From the NCBI GenBank assembly GCA_947568835.1, contig OX387610.1:7527501-7591500 (forward strand): a DNA stretch of 64,000 nucleotides, written 5' to 3'. The notes under the pieces were generated by a model. That model saw nothing but the letters and a program-made list of their open reading frames with translations. It did no database searches and had not been told where the DNA came from. Each line of letters opens with the position of its first letter. Within the stretch, counting starts at the first letter, position 1. The translations under genes were made by a program, and so were the position numbers. Shown here in pieces: positions 22,766 to 35,438 of this stretch. This stretch comes from Protonemura montana (Eukaryota > Arthropoda > Insecta > Plecoptera > Nemouridae).

Positions 22766-23924
22766 TACGTAAAACCGGGGGTAGAACTATTAAAACCCGA
22801 TAGCTGTGTTTAACGACGCATGAATTATCAAATTATTAAAACCTGACTCAGACGACGTTGGCCAACGAATCACCACGATGACAGTCAACTGTAGGCAAAG
22901 TGTCCTTCCCATCTCCTAGCTATCTCCCACGACCTTCCTGTGCTAATGCTGGGAGTTCCTTAGCAGCAATTATAACCGCAAAGTATTCATATCATGGCAA
23001 TTCTATTCTTGGCTGAAACTGGAAACTGACAATCTGCAATTCAAGACCTCGACCGACAATCGGTAATGGACGTCATCCGATTACTAGCAACTTGCAATTC
23101 TACGATGTGTACCGGACAGCTATGTGGGTAGTGAGTGACATAAAAAAAAAGTACGAATTACATCGTTTCTAAATGGTCGTACAGAGTTCCGATCAACATA
23201 GTTGAGTGCTCAGATTGTCTTTAAGAGCAAATAAGTGTAAATCGTTACCGTATTCGGTATAGTTTGTAAACTAAGCAAACCTACACAATTTTCAGTCAGC
23301 AAATTCCAATTGTTGTTGATAACACAAAAATCTTCGCATAAAATTTTTTTTTATATTCGTAAAATTCGTAAACACCCCTCCCGAATAACCGTTGGCGAAA
23401 TGGTCCTATATGTTACACATTACACCACTGATTGTTACACCATAGCCAGCATAAGCACGATGACTCCTTAGGTTCCCTGAAAGCCATCTGCTGCAATATC
23501 AGCACATGGTGAACCAAATTTAGTCACATCTCTAAGCCATCTTCTGATCTGACTCATAGCCTTGCCACCACCGGTAGTGAATAACACGCCCAAACTAGGT
23601 ATCCGTCTTAACATAGTTAGGACACACATTCTTGTAATCCTGGACGAGTGATGCTGGCGATCATCTCGCTGTGCCGTCGATGATCTATCTGCCTATTTCG
23701 GTGACGTGACTCTCGAGGGATTAGTCAGTTGATTCTAGGTAGCGGCATGGGCGAGTGTCAACTTTCATATCTTGAAACTCGAGTGCAAAGACATGTCAGT
23801 GGTCGGTAAGGAACTCGTCTTGAAATAGGAAATTCAAGCAACTTCAATGCTAGTTGCACTTGGTATATTGTCATTTTAGGTTTGGATTTGCGAAAATAAC
23901 CGACCGATGGCTACTAATCGACAA

Positions 23925-24240
23925 AAACTGTGGTCGCTCAGAGATGGAGTCACCATCGTTTAGACTTTAGAATGTTAAGAAATTTCATTTCGTTATTTCT
24001 CGTAGATTACTCGCATTTGAGACTGGTTCTTGCTCAATTTTACATTTTAAGTGCTAATTTCAACGATTGGTACCTACCGATATTCGGAGTCATAGTTATT
24101 TAATTGTAAAGGTTTGTTAAAAAGGACGGTTGCAAGCGCCACTAGTGGCCACCACCGCTACAAAGTGTAGGAGGTTCGTTTGCTCAGCAGAACGTTTCAA
24201 ATTAGCCGATGGAACTTTGGACAAAGTTGAAGAAAAACTT
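23925..24240 (+). repeat. dispersed repeat family A copy, plus
   Basis: GGAGTCACCATCG, CGTAGATTACTCGCATTTGA, CAAGCGCCACTAGTGG and TCGTTTGCTCAGCAGAA are shared in the same order with 50830-51110. Confidence 0.7.
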
Positions 24241-24612
24241 AACTATGGAAAAGAGGTGCAACTAACGTGGTGATAGTAAATTACAGTATCTTAAGATTTC
24301 AAAATCATTCGATGTAAGTAATCAAAAAAGTCGCGTCCATTATTTATGAAAGTTGAAATGAAAAAAATCCCACCCCTGCGATGTGTACCATAAGCTTCAC
24401 TGAAATCTAATCGCCTACGCTCTTTAGAGAATAAGCGGAAGCCAAACTGATTGATTGATTGATTGATCGATTGATCCAGCTAATTAATTGCCTATCTGAC
24501 CAATTAGTTTTTATTAACACGCGTGGGTCGAACCGATGTAGGTACTACAAATTGATTACTAAAATCAAGGTAAATCTGTGGGAAGAAGTACGGTACACGA
24601 GGTGGTGTTTAC

Positions 24613-24690
24613 CTTTCTATATCGCAGGAAGTCGAGGGCGATCTGCACGTTCTGCAGCATGTGGAAACGCATCCGACCTCGTTCTCTGGG
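24613..24690 (-). CDS. shot: shot exon: CH1 actin-binding helix
   Basis: A 78 bp exon, 26 codons, phase 0 at both ends, with acceptor TTTTCTTTGTTCCACAG and donor AGAAAG|GTAAAC. It reads [12 protein letters not shown], then [24 protein letters not shown] is the start of the second actin-binding segment of spectrin-superfamily CH1 domains. An alternative acceptor AG five bases downstream would break frame; the chosen site has the better pyrimidine tract and gives the conserved LPRERGRM across the junction. Confidence 0.96.
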
Positions 24691-25959
24691 CTGTGGAACA
24701 AAGAAAATGCTTTCGTTAGAGCGTGGAAATTACTCGAGAAAACAATTTGAAACATCCTGAAATTGTATCATACATTTTAAAACATTCCAAAGAGTAATGC
24801 TTTTCTTTAAGGTAATGGCTTCTGATAACATGGGCAATATGGTTTGTACGGCAGTTCAATTTGTCAGGTCGATTTCATTAACATCAGCAAAAAAATGATT
24901 TTTTTGACGTGACAGAACAGTTCCCTCTTATATTAATACCACATTTGAATACAAATTTCCTTATTTTTTTTTAGTATTTGTGTAATTATAAAAAACGAGT
25001 AAATTTATGTCCCAGCATACAAAGGTTTCACTTGATAGCGAAAATAATAATTATATGTTTTATTATCAATGTTGAACTATAAATATAGTTATTTTGACAG
25101 TCAATTGGTACCTACATACAATAACATATAATTGAAATGATCTTTACTCGCCAAAAAAGGTCTTTTCCAATTCTTTCTAGTTCTCAATACTTCTGTAACC
25201 AATGAATGCTGCAATCCCGGGACTTTTTGAGAACAACAAACTTTGTCAAAAGCAACTAACAAATCAAAAACAACTAAATTATCCATTTGACACCACCAAT
25301 TCTCATCCAATCTCCAAAAACTGCCTCTGGGACCTCCCAAGAAACAATCGCTAGACCTCCCGTAACGAGATAATCACAGTACTATTAGTTAATCACTCGA
25401 ATGGTACCTTACACGTTAACAACGTCTGACTTCAGCGTGCTAATTAGCATCATGTTGTAGCTATATAATCTCTTCGCGAGGCGATTACCATAAGGGAGAG
25501 TAGCACAGCTGACAATGACAGGCCTTGGGACCCGGTGACAGCATCAAAAGGACGAATTGACACGGTGATTACATCTAATGTCACTAATTCACTAGTCGCG
25601 ACTAGGACGGACATAAACAAGACGGTCGTGAGCGCTATTTTTTTTTTCGCTCGTTTGCTAGCGAAATCACAGGAAAATTGGAAGAAACAAGAGGCAACTT
25701 CATGGTTTGAATTAATAAGATTTAATGGGTGACCATGGTTTGGTAACGATAGACTGCGGAAGTCTGCTATGTCTTGCTGAATTCAACTTTATTGTGAAAG
25801 CCTAGAATAGGTGAAATTGAGAAAAGCGGGAATCATCCTCATTTCAACAACACTCAGCAGCTTAACCCAAATTGTCTTTTACAATATCGTTCATAAAGTT
25901 GACCTTCTTTGCTATTGCATAGCTGTTTATTTGAGAGCACTTCTGCTTTTCCAGGTTCC

Positions 25960-26315
25960 TGGTGGCCAGATATCTTGGTAATAAGAGCGCAAAATCTGCC
26001 CTAGCATTCGGAAGGTCCAAAGTTTGATTCTGGTAGCCGACTGGTAAGACCGCCATGTATGCCTTGCATTCGGGAGGTACCCAGTTCGATCCTGGTGGCC
26101 GGCTATCCTGGTGGCCGGCTATCCTGGTAGTGAGAGCGCTATGTCTGCCTAGCATTCGGCAGGTTCCCAGTTCGATCCTGGTAGCCGCCTATCCAGGTAG
26201 TGAGATCGCAATGTTTGCCTTGCTTTCGGGAGGTCCCAGGTTTGATTCTGGTGACCGGCTATCCTGGTAGTGAGAGCGCCATGTATGCCTTGCTTTCGGG
26301 AGGTCTGCAGAATAA
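25960..26315 (+). repeat. tRNA-Ala-like tandem cluster, about five units
   Basis: Units of about 70 bp of the type CCGGCTATCCTGGTAGTGAG, GCGCCATGTATGCC, TTGCATTCGGGAGGT, TTCGATCCTGG follow one another with small deletions. The second is shortened and a 17-bp duplicated fragment lies at 26101. The units are more diverged than those at 48834. Confidence 0.85.
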
Positions 26316-26827
26316 CACAGACGCCTCTCAGCAGGCAATAAAAATGCACATGTGCAAAGCGTGACTTGCTTATTAGAGAAATTTGTGATTGTGTTTTTTC
26401 CGAGCAATGATCTAAGACTTACTTTATGCCATCATCGAAAAATTGACAGTTATTTTTTAATTAATCGGTACCAGAGACTTTCTAGTCGCCGGCCTCTGGG
26501 TGGCATTTCCACAGACTTGTCCACTGTAATTAAACTGCGAATTTAGGAGTGTAAAAATCTGTAACGGTCTCTAATATATTTAGTACCCAATCGAGTTTTA
26601 TCGCAGATAAAAATCACGTTTTGATACTGGTGAGGTGCAAAAGTAATATAGCGATCAAGGTGTGAGCTTGAAATAACAGTAGTGAAACAGAGTGTGACAC
26701 ATCATGGGCCTCGACACCATGACAGCCACCAATACCTTGAGATAAATCGTATTAACCCTATTAGGATGAAATCTGGTTAAAATTGCAAACGCTTGCAATG
26801 CGCGGGTTATTTTATTATTATCAACAC

Positions 26828-27146
26828 AATAACCGTCTCAAAAATTGACGCCCAAACGTGGATTCGAACCTCGATCCCCACCTATCGCGGGTGTTGCTCT
26901 GAACCATTGAGCTATTGGCTTTTAGAGACGATTTTAGTGTTTTTTATGAGAATTACAGTTCTCCAAGGGGTAGAACCATTTTGCTGTGAATACTCACAGT
27001 CACTCTCATTCTAGTGACGCTATTTCACGTCACAACCTGTCAAAAAGCCAGTGTCCAAATAGCTCAATGGTTCAGAGCAACACCCGCGATAGGTGGAGAT
27101 CGGGGTTCGAGTCCGCGTTTGGGCGTCAATTTTTGAGACGGTTATT
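26828..27146. mobile_element. two tRNA-derived SINEs (family 2) in inverted orientation
   Basis: The 89-bp arms 26828-26916 (minus) and 27058-27146 (plus) are complementary except for about four positions and are separated by 141 bp. Each arm carries CTCAATGGTTCAGAGC (A-box region), AACACCCGCGATAGGTGG and a TTCGA-centred B box, then GTCAATTTTTGAGACGG. The pair could form a strong hairpin in the shot pre-mRNA. Confidence 0.85.
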
Positions 27147-27672
27147 GTATGATCCCTATTCTCTAAACTCTAAAGCATCAAATTCGGGAAAAACCAATGC
27201 CCGGGTTAACTTTCTTATCTCCTAGCTAAAGAGGGAGTTGAAAGAAATTGCCATGGCGACTTTTGAATCTTATGCAGTGAAATACATAAGAATATATCTG
27301 ATATTTTAGAATTCAGTTTTTTTGTTGTTGTTAGAACCGAATGGTCTGTTTATTTGTTATTTGCATGGCAAAAGCCAATCAGAATATTTTTTTGTTTTCT
27401 AACGATCCGTTAATTACTCATCGTGCTACTAACAAAAATCGGTGAAAACAATCCAGTGCCATAACGCTAGGATAAAAAGTTAACTAGAAGTTTAGATGGA
27501 AATAGAAGTATCTGATTGGCTGCTGCCATGGAGATGAGTCTTTAACTGGCAGTTTTAATTTTTACCGGGGTTTTTCATTTATAAAACTGGTACTTTTTCT
27601 GAAATCAAGTCTGAATGCATAGCCTTAGCAATCTGAATTGGGTTTTTCTGATAAATGCGCAGCGCAGCGCAG

Positions 27673-27684
27673 CCCCCCCCCCCC
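27673..27684 (+). repeat. C12 homopolymer
   Basis: A run of 12 C residues after a GCGCAGCGCAGC tract. Confidence 0.9.
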
Positions 27685-30034
27685 TCACCCGTTACACAAG
27701 CTAAAACTAAGTCTTGCCACACCTGATTATTAATAAACTATAAATAATTACAAATATTTAAATAACGACGCGTCAAATCCAAGAAAAATATAATTTCCAA
27801 GTTCTGGCAAACAGTCGAAGAGCGAACGTAAGAGGCCAAGCGCCAGAAGGCGGGTTTTGAAACTCCACGACACCCCGAACCTGCGAGCACCTTCAAGTGT
27901 TCACCTCGTGATCGGCAAAGTGGAGTTAAGCATAAGCAGCCAGTAATTACGCGCACGGTTGATTTGCCACGGGTAGGGAAAAAAAAGAGAGCATAGAGTG
28001 AGGAGCGAGATTTTCGGTATGCAGCGGCTATATCGTGCTGTGCGTGGAAATGCCCCACTGACATCCGAGTTAGAGAGGCAGTGGTGCACGGGCGGTGCAG
28101 GCAGAGTAGTCTCGGTCGCTTGGTGTTTTCACTCAAGCATTGGGATGAGATCTAAAATCCTTTTCGTTGATCAACGGACTCAATTCGAAATAAGAGTGAT
28201 AATTGGCTGATTTCAAACGATAAGTGAAATCGACTAAATTCAAAATAAAATGTTTGATATGATATTGAATTCGTTTTTTGTGCAATTTTTTTATAGCCAC
28301 TGCAAACCTTAAAATTTCAACGACCTTGAATTTAAATACACAATTAGAGAGATATTCAATGGGGCACCGGAAACTAGTACACGCTTAACCTGCGGTTCAC
28401 TTCCGGTACTACTTAACTGATTATTATTGCTATATTCTTGTCTTTGATTGATTGGTGGGACTTAACGAAGAACTATTTTGACGACCCAACATTGCATTCA
28501 GAACTCAAAATTTCTTGAGCGATGAGTTAACCAAGGGGGTTTCTGTAGATACCTTTCCCTGGCGGCTTTTTAAAAGCACTATCCATTCCTCCAGCACGCA
28601 GGTCTCCTAGCAACAGCACGCCGCCACTGCACACAAAATCATTCCTCATGGATTCGTGCTCATACCCCTCGGTGTTTCTACTGTTTCGAACCCACACCTT
28701 AATTGCTAATTGCTTCAATAGGCTCGTATCGAATTACACAAATGTCTTCGGCCATCTCGCTCAGACACGAGGTGCAGATATGTGATCCGGATCCGCACAT
28801 CTCACACGCACACTCACACATGCTACAAGAAAATCTCATTAAAAACATCTGTCAGATCACAAGCTGCTTAATTAATTGGCAAAAAAAAAACAGCGCGACT
28901 ATTTTGCTGTTAATTACCCCGAAGTTACTAAACGCAGTGTTAGACCTTCATCGCGGTGTGAAAGTCAGTGATCGATTAATAAATAGAATTGTTAAATTGA
29001 TATCGTATCTTGCAATTTTTTGTGATTAATCTGTGTTAATGTGCTTGTGGTGTTCGGCCATTGGTTGGCGAATATTCGTTCGGTTGTGGTGAAATTAGGG
29101 TGCAGATGTGGATGGATTGCCCGCGGCGGTTACAAGTGAAGATATCCTTGTATGGTCGGGGGAGGGCCGGGTTGGTGAAAAAAATGCTTAAGAGTCTGGC
29201 TCCATTAATGGGAATATATGGTCACATTGTGCTTTGCTAGAGCTATTTTTAGGTACTGGTCAGTATGTCGCTGTGATGGTGATTCTAAGCGATTTGCACG
29301 GCAGTTGGTTTCATTTGAAAAAACATAAAATACTCTTACGATATTTACAAAATTTTCTAACGGAAGCAAAGTTGAAATATATGAAACTGGTTAATATAAT
29401 TATGATTTACATCCGTAACATTTTCGATTCGATATTTCAGAAGTGATCAAGTGGCATCGAAATATTAAATTTAACTGAAATTGGCTTGAATTGGGCACCC
29501 ACGCATCGAACTCTCCGCCGCCCAAGATTTCTCATACTCTGAAAGCCACTATTTGAACCCTCGATGAAGTCATCGAAGATTTAACCAACCATCGTACTTT
29601 CAGACTCTAAACATACCCGTGTAGCTAAGTTTCCAATGATCATGACCACGAATCAGTTGTTAACCTTTTTAGCCTACAATAGACGAAATTTGTATGAAGC
29701 TAAATTGTTCAGGATATGTTCAGGATACCCCCTGAACATAGCCCAAACACATTCCTGACAAGTCAATGCATAACCATGTCTTGCTCCTGAAAAGAAGCGG
29801 CTTTTACACAAAAACATGATTGCCGATGAAGATGAAAAAAGTTAAAAAAAAAAGCATCGGCTGTTTTAACTTTTTGTGTTAACTAATTTGAAAATTAATG
29901 ATAGCAATACGTTTCTAATCTATTCCCCCGAATGACCATGTGTGACCAGGTTATAGCAACCGTGAGATGTTGAATTTTATACGTTTTTTCACTAGCAATG
30001 TTTATGTTCATCAAAAAAGTTAACGGTTACTTAC

Positions 30035-30124
30035 CAAGTGTTCTCCAGAGAGCACCTCCAGCAACGAGATAAGATTGTGTCCATCTTCCAGGTCCACGAA
30101 GAGGTCGTTCACGTGACGGCTTGC
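30035..30124 (-). CDS. shot: shot exon: CH1 domain, DGHNL segment
   Basis: A 90 bp exon, 30 codons, phase 0 at both ends, with acceptor GATTGGTTGCAG and donor CACTTG|GTAAGT. It reads [14 protein letters not shown], then [35 protein letters not shown] is the most recognisable stretch of spectraplakin CH1 domains. The joined reading is HLKK-ASRHV upstream and GEHL-PRERG downstream, both matching the family. Confidence 0.97.
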
Positions 30125-31894
30125 CTGCAACCAATCGACAAGCGCGGTTAGAAGTGAGCTTTTGTCCTGATGGCGACTTCCAAGGAAGAGGCAGGTACCA
30201 TTACGGTTTTGTGAAGGGTGGGTGGGTCATAGTGGAGCGGTGGCTGAACACAACCAAGAATGGAAATGGATGGTGAATTCAAGTTCCTACAGGAATATGC
30301 ATTATTATCAATATTTCTCAAACATATCTCCAAGTTGGAAGGGATACATTTTGGTCTTTCTGGATCGGATTACATTGGATGACGTTGGATGGCGTTGAAT
30401 AACATTGGGTTAACATTGGGTGTATTGGACTATTGATTGGATAACATTGGGGATTCTGACTAAACCTGGCAACTAAAGATACCAACATGGATAAAATTGA
30501 ACTATTTAACTAATATATTGATAAATAAGTTCAAATTTTGACAAAGGACAGGTTGTATCATTTCAAGCAGATTACCAACGAGAGATCTTCTAAAAATATC
30601 ATGATTTTAACACAGTTTCTATCAGGAGACAACCATTTAATGGTAAATACTCAAAAATATCTAATCTAAATAGACACCAACAAGGCCTAATTACATACTC
30701 GACAAATTGATAACAAAATAGAACAACAAAAAGCAACAAGACACGTATCTAAATTCAATCAACATAAGTACATGCTGTCAAGTTGAAGAAATCACTGGCG
30801 ACATTCCTGAATCAATCAAAACCATGCAGATCAACGAGGGCGTAACGAGTACTGACACCAAACTGATATGAAATCAGACTCATTACGATGTCAATTGTGT
30901 CCCATCTCGAGATAAATGACCTCAGTCTGACCTGTCACTTGGTTCTCAGCTTCGGGTCGGGAATCTGGGGCGAAAATAGTTTCCCTAGCCGTGTACAACG
31001 TCGAATTAAAACCATTTAAATTGGTTATGAGCCAAATTTCTATTGTTTGGGACCTGTTTTTTATAGAGATTACAAAAAAAAATGCGGTTACACATGAACC
31101 TTACCTAGTCATTTCCAAATTTTGGTATTGGTGTGATAAACCATTCAAGAGGTAGTTGAAAGTGTACGAAATTTTAAAAGAAAATAACGGCTTTTGCTCG
31201 GAATTACAATCTGAACGGAGAGGAGACCGCGGTTCAATTACAATTGTATGAATGTATTGTTCAGATTCATAAAAAAAAAATCGTACCCATCTTTCTTTCT
31301 GTCTAGATGACAAATTCAAGATGGATTGACCTGTCAGTTGGCTCAAAGCGTCAGGTCAAGTATCCTGATTTGACTTATAAGGCTATTGACATATGCAAAT
31401 GCAAGACAAATGCTGTCTTGACAGGCGCCACCGAACCAAGACAGTAGGTATCCAGGTGTCAAGATTATTCCTGATGACGATTTAGGTGTGGTGAACTCGG
31501 GCGAGCGAAACGGTATACGGTAAGCTTAGATTTATGGTAATAAGAGTATGGTTGTAATGGACGGTAGCCGGATAGGGAACATCGCTTGAAGCTAATGCAA
31601 CCCACTTGCCGCTTGCTTACCTATATGGTACAAAATGTATTCAGATCCGCATTTGTATACTAGATTCAAATTTGAAATTACAAAGAATGTGCTACGACAA
31701 AAAATGTACCATACATGTTAAAACGTGTTTTTTTTTCTCTCTGTAAGCCACATTCTAAAAATGTACGATTTGAAACGGTGTACCTACATATCACATGTGG
31801 CGACGAGAGAAAAAAAACCGTAGATCTAAATTTTTACATTTTTCCCTGAATTCAAAATTCCTGGTATTTTGTCTGAATTTATCGGTGTACCATA

Positions 31895-31929
31895 CACGCT
31901 AAAAAATTTGGAGTGAAAATTTCACTCCT
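31895..31929 (+). repeat. left terminal inverted repeat
   Basis: CACGCTAAAA followed by TTTGGAGTG and TTTCACTCC. It pairs with 36974-37008 with a few mismatches; the inner GAGTG/CACTC is itself a small palindrome. Confidence 0.8.
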
Positions 31930-32283
31930 TGAATGAGTGGCGTCTAATTTGACACTTGAAAGAGTGGTTTTCTGTAATATTGACTCCCAAATGTGTTGTT
32001 TTCCCACTCTTTGACAAGGAGTGCACAGAATTAGCTCTTTGGAATGAGTGCAGGGTATCGGGTACTTATTAAAGGAAGCGGTTAACTCCGGATTGAGGCT
32101 GGAGCAGTGGCTGGAGCTTACGTGAGAAATGCTGAATCTACATTTCGACAGTCATTCAACTATTATGAGAGTGTGACTCATATCTTACTACCCAGCGAAC
32201 TGTCGATTCGGAGCATTTTTAACTTTCATTCAGTAGCTACCTCGGTCTTGAAGTGAAGTGATCAGTGCGTGTCGCAACTCGCC

Positions 32284-32380
32284 ATGGAGGAAGAATGTGT
32301 TATGAATTTGGACTTGGAAGGTCTTCGACTTTTTCTAATCAAAAAAGGAATTCCGGAAGAATTGGCAAATGCTTTCAAAG
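32284..32380 (+). pseudogene. transposon-borne gene, first exon (SAM-like N-terminus)
   Basis: ATG 32284 (context CTCGCCATGG) opens MEEECVMNLDLEGLRLFL, then KKGIPEELANAFK, to donor AAAG|GTAATA, phase 1. The pattern 'V..FL...G.PEE....F' resembles the first helices of SAM-type domains that open many invertebrate and fish proteins of a multicopy family. That resemblance is from memory of the family and is not proven. About 390 bp of element precede it, which could hold its promoter. The next recognisable exon is not in a compatible phase, so a middle SAM exon is missing or decayed. Confidence 0.55.
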
Positions 32381-32463
32381 GTAATAGAACATTATGATCA
32401 AACTTTGAATTGCACACGAGGTACTTGGATTTTTATAGGTAAATTTCAACGCTTGCTTTACAG

Positions 32464-32631
32464 GTAACTCTGATGCAGTTTACTAAACCAGATGAATCGA
32501 CAAAAGGTGAAATCCAAGATCTTATGGACGATACATTTGAAATGAGGAGGAAAGAAATAAACGAGAATTCGCCTTCCATAACTGACATCATTGGGAAGTA
32601 CCCTAGGCTGATCGACTTTGATGGTAACCAG
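32464..32631 (+). pseudogene. transposon-borne gene, second recognisable exon
   Basis: It runs from acceptor GCTTTACAG to donor AACCAG|GTACGC, 56 codons, phase 0. It reads VTLMQFTKPDESTKGEIQ, then MRRKEINENSPSITDII, then KYPRLIDFDGNQ. 'RR..I....PSI.DI...YPRL.D' is the best conserved signature of SAM-headed multicopy invertebrate proteins of unknown function. Its phase does not match the upstream exon as it stands. Confidence 0.6.
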
Positions 32632-32723
32632 GTACGCTGCACGCATTATACTTTTAAACAGCAAACTCTTTGATAAAACGTTCTTATAATCCTTGCAGTC
32701 CAATCATTTCCTACTTGTTTCAG

Positions 32724-32869
32724 GTAAATCGCGAATTCAACCGAATGGAAGAGAGCAAGTCAACAAACTTTTTATCGAAGTTCCGAAAAAGCTGTACTTC
32801 TCGGATACTGAAGTATTGCGAACAATTCAAACCCAAGTCCTTCAATATGTCAAAAAAAAATAGCAAATG
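32724..32869 (+). pseudogene. transposon-borne gene, third recognisable exon
   Basis: It runs from acceptor TTGTTTCAG to donor AAATG|GTAAGC. It reads VNREFNRMEESKSTNFLSKF, then SRILKYCEQF. It joins the preceding exon in frame (GNQ-VNREFNR), which supports both exons being real. It ends in phase 2 after an A9 run, whereas the next exon expects phase 1, so one base gained or lost in the A-run may have broken the frame. Confidence 0.6.
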
Positions 32870-32981
32870 GTAAGCATAACACCACATGTTTTATGATTTC
32901 GATTATTATTAATCGATTATTATTATAATCGATTATTAATAAGAATATTAATAATTTCCACTGGTAATTTGACATTTGCAG

Positions 32982-33170
32982 ATGATCTTCGAGCAATTTT
33001 GCTTCTGGCGACTCTGCTGCCAGCATGCAACGCCAGCAAGAAAAAACTTCTGGCGACGCAGTACTTGAAAAGGGAACGGCGATCCCCAACGACTCTCTTT
33101 TGCGGTTTGTTAAGAACCCGCCATAGCTTTGAATATTTAGTTCATTACTTGTATAGAGGGCAGTGTTAAA
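32982..33170 (+). pseudogene. transposon-borne gene, fourth recognisable exon (degraded)
   Basis: After acceptor GACATTTGCAG the frame reads DDLRAILLLATLLPACNA and then seems to shift: a neighbouring frame continues QRQQEKTSGDAVLEKGTA, then IPNDSLLRFVKN, before a stop. 'DLRALLLL..LLP' followed by a polar loop is expected in this family. The shift makes this copy unlikely to encode a full protein. Confidence 0.5.
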
Positions 33171-35438
33171 CGCATCCGGGGGAGTAATACGGGACGCGGT
33201 GTGCATTTTCCCTTTCCACACATTTTCTACCGTGGCACAAGGGGAGTGTATCACGTGGGTGTCTCGCTTTGCGTCTGGAGATTTGATTGGGAACCATATG
33301 ATACTGAATGTATAAGCCGATTTGCGATAAAAATGTTCCGAGAATCGCTAATACCAGAGCCATTTAACTCAAAAATCCATCTGATGCTAATAATTGAATT
33401 TTGAAATTTTTTAAAGCACCATAACATTCGGCTCTGAGACCTGATTTCAAATCAGTTTAAATGTTTGTTCTAATGTTGAAACTACCCTCTCTAGCATCAA
33501 TTTACCGTGATCAACCAGCAAGGTTACTGGGCTGCTCGTGCTCCATCTCGCCAAACCATCGTAATCGCCTGGCGATATTATTATAAAACCTAGTAATGCG
33601 GGAATTCCAAGAAAATCAACATTGAGATAAGCACCCGCCAAGTCACAGTACCTATCATTTGATCGATTTCCGAAATTTGAAACAATCCACATTACTTTCC
33701 GAAGTTTTCTATGCGGAAATCTTTTTTGATCGACATCCTAGCCCCAGATTTAGCGATTTGACATAATTTCTCACCCAACAATTTCAATGTGACATGGTCA
33801 TGATCGTGAATTTATGCAATGAGAGGCTGCCAGCGACTTCCAAACGTGTTTTTATAAGCGATATCCACCGAGTTTATCGGGCTGCAATATGGTATTACAA
33901 TTTAGTTCAGTAGCAAGCATTTTACTTACCGAAATAAGCAGCCGACTAGATTGGACAAATCGCGTGTACGATTTATAGCTAAGAAAACTCCTTCATGACA
34001 TCGCTCTGAGGTGCATTGTGACAATATTCTTTCTGTACCAAACTGAACTTCTCGGTGCAAGAAATTGAACTAATTAACCGTGTAACTAATAATGAAAATA
34101 TACAACAAAGCAGGGAACAAGAAATCACCCTTTCTATACTTATTACTATTTTTTATTGATTTCTTATTGAACCACGCAGCACCAAAACTGTATGCACATG
34201 GCGCTAATGAAAGACCGGCAATTTGAATAGTCTAACAGGCCGAAAGTCCAAACGTTTTCATTGGATTTTACGTATCATGACGACATTAGGCAAAAAGTTA
34301 GTAATTGAACAGACCACTGCCATCCCATTATGCCGCACAAGTTGACGCTAAATTTTGCCGATGATATTTCTCAAGACTCGGGCAGCCTCTGAATCTGGAA
34401 GGATTGAATGTGTTGCTCGCTCAGTCACTGCAGTCGCTCGGCAATTATTATAATCCCGAGCTATTTCCGTCGTGCGCTAGGAATTCGAATGCGATAACGC
34501 TGCTTCGACAGCCGCGAGAGGGGAAAAACTAGCAGTTTTTGGACAGAGAATTGCATCGATTCACCTCTATGTTTACAATTAGGTAATGCTCGTGTACCGC
34601 CTAGCTCATTAAAGATAGAGCGTTCGTGATTTTTTTCAAAACAAATATTTACATAATCTAGTGTTCGGTCTTCGTTTTTATACGAAGTTTGCACTCCGAA
34701 AAAAGATATCAGCAATTTTGATAAAAAAATATAAAATGCATTTATGTGTGAACCAAATCGAATTTCGAAAAAGTCGTGGGCACAAAACATGGTTTCTGTG
34801 TCAACAACATAAGTGTTTAATTTCAAGTTTGTAGCTCAAGTCGTTTCGTGGCAATCTTGGCATTAGCTGAAAAACAGTCCCTTCTTCTTCGGTCAATTGC
34901 ATAAAGAATATTGATTGGAACCGATTGAAACGTACAGGGCGGTAGGAGAACACATGCACCTATCCAAAGAATTTTGAATCATATTTTTAGGCTAAACGAT
35001 ACGGCAGCTGTGAACAAAAGATGTGAAATTGTAGCGAAATGTTGCATTGTGAATCGACGGAGAGGATTAGATGATTATAATAAAAAATAATCGCTGTAGC
35101 ATATCCTTAAGGTACGTTTAGTTTGACTGTTTCTACTTTCGCTATAAAATGATGCTCTTCAAAATTTTGGCTTCATAAATTGTAATAGATAATGGCGTGT
35201 CTACACTGTATGATTTTGTAAAAATCCTGACAATTTTCCCAAACCCATCAGTTTATTAAATTAAAGTCATCACTAAATAGGATATTGTGAAAAAAATTAA
35301 ATAAGTCACTGTAAATAAAGCTTGAAGTATCTTCTCCATGATAAGATATATCATGCACCTCACACCTGTCCAGCAACGTCACACTGATTACAAGATTGAC
35401 TATTAAAACAAGCTCTAATTTAATGTCGATACTTTCAG

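Larger units (their letters stand above)
22270..24612 (-). other. shot intron, 2.3 kb
   Basis: It holds parts of dispersed family A near 22620-22760 and 23925-24240 in opposite orientation. The middle (22770-23920) has no recognised feature. Confidence 0.75.
24691..30034 (-). other. shot intron, 5.3 kb
   Basis: It contains a tRNA-Ala-like cluster (25960-26315), an inverted pair of tRNA-derived SINEs (26828-27146) and a C12 run (27673-27684). Stretches 24700-25950 and 27700-30030 show no recognised gene or element. A minus ORF at 28527-28718 has a wrong exit phase for shot. Confidence 0.75.

Noticed and set aside
26055-26407. Overlapping ORFs on both strands
   Set aside because: They are produced by the tRNA-like repeat units and have no independent support.
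27738-28136. 132-codon minus ORF
   Set aside because: No motif, no acceptable splice partner, and low-complexity composition; likely a chance frame in a moderately GC-rich patch.
28527-28718. Minus ORF with ATG and an AAAG|GTATCT donor as another alternative first exon
   Set aside because: It exits in phase 1, while every downstream shot exon up to 5460 needs phase 0.
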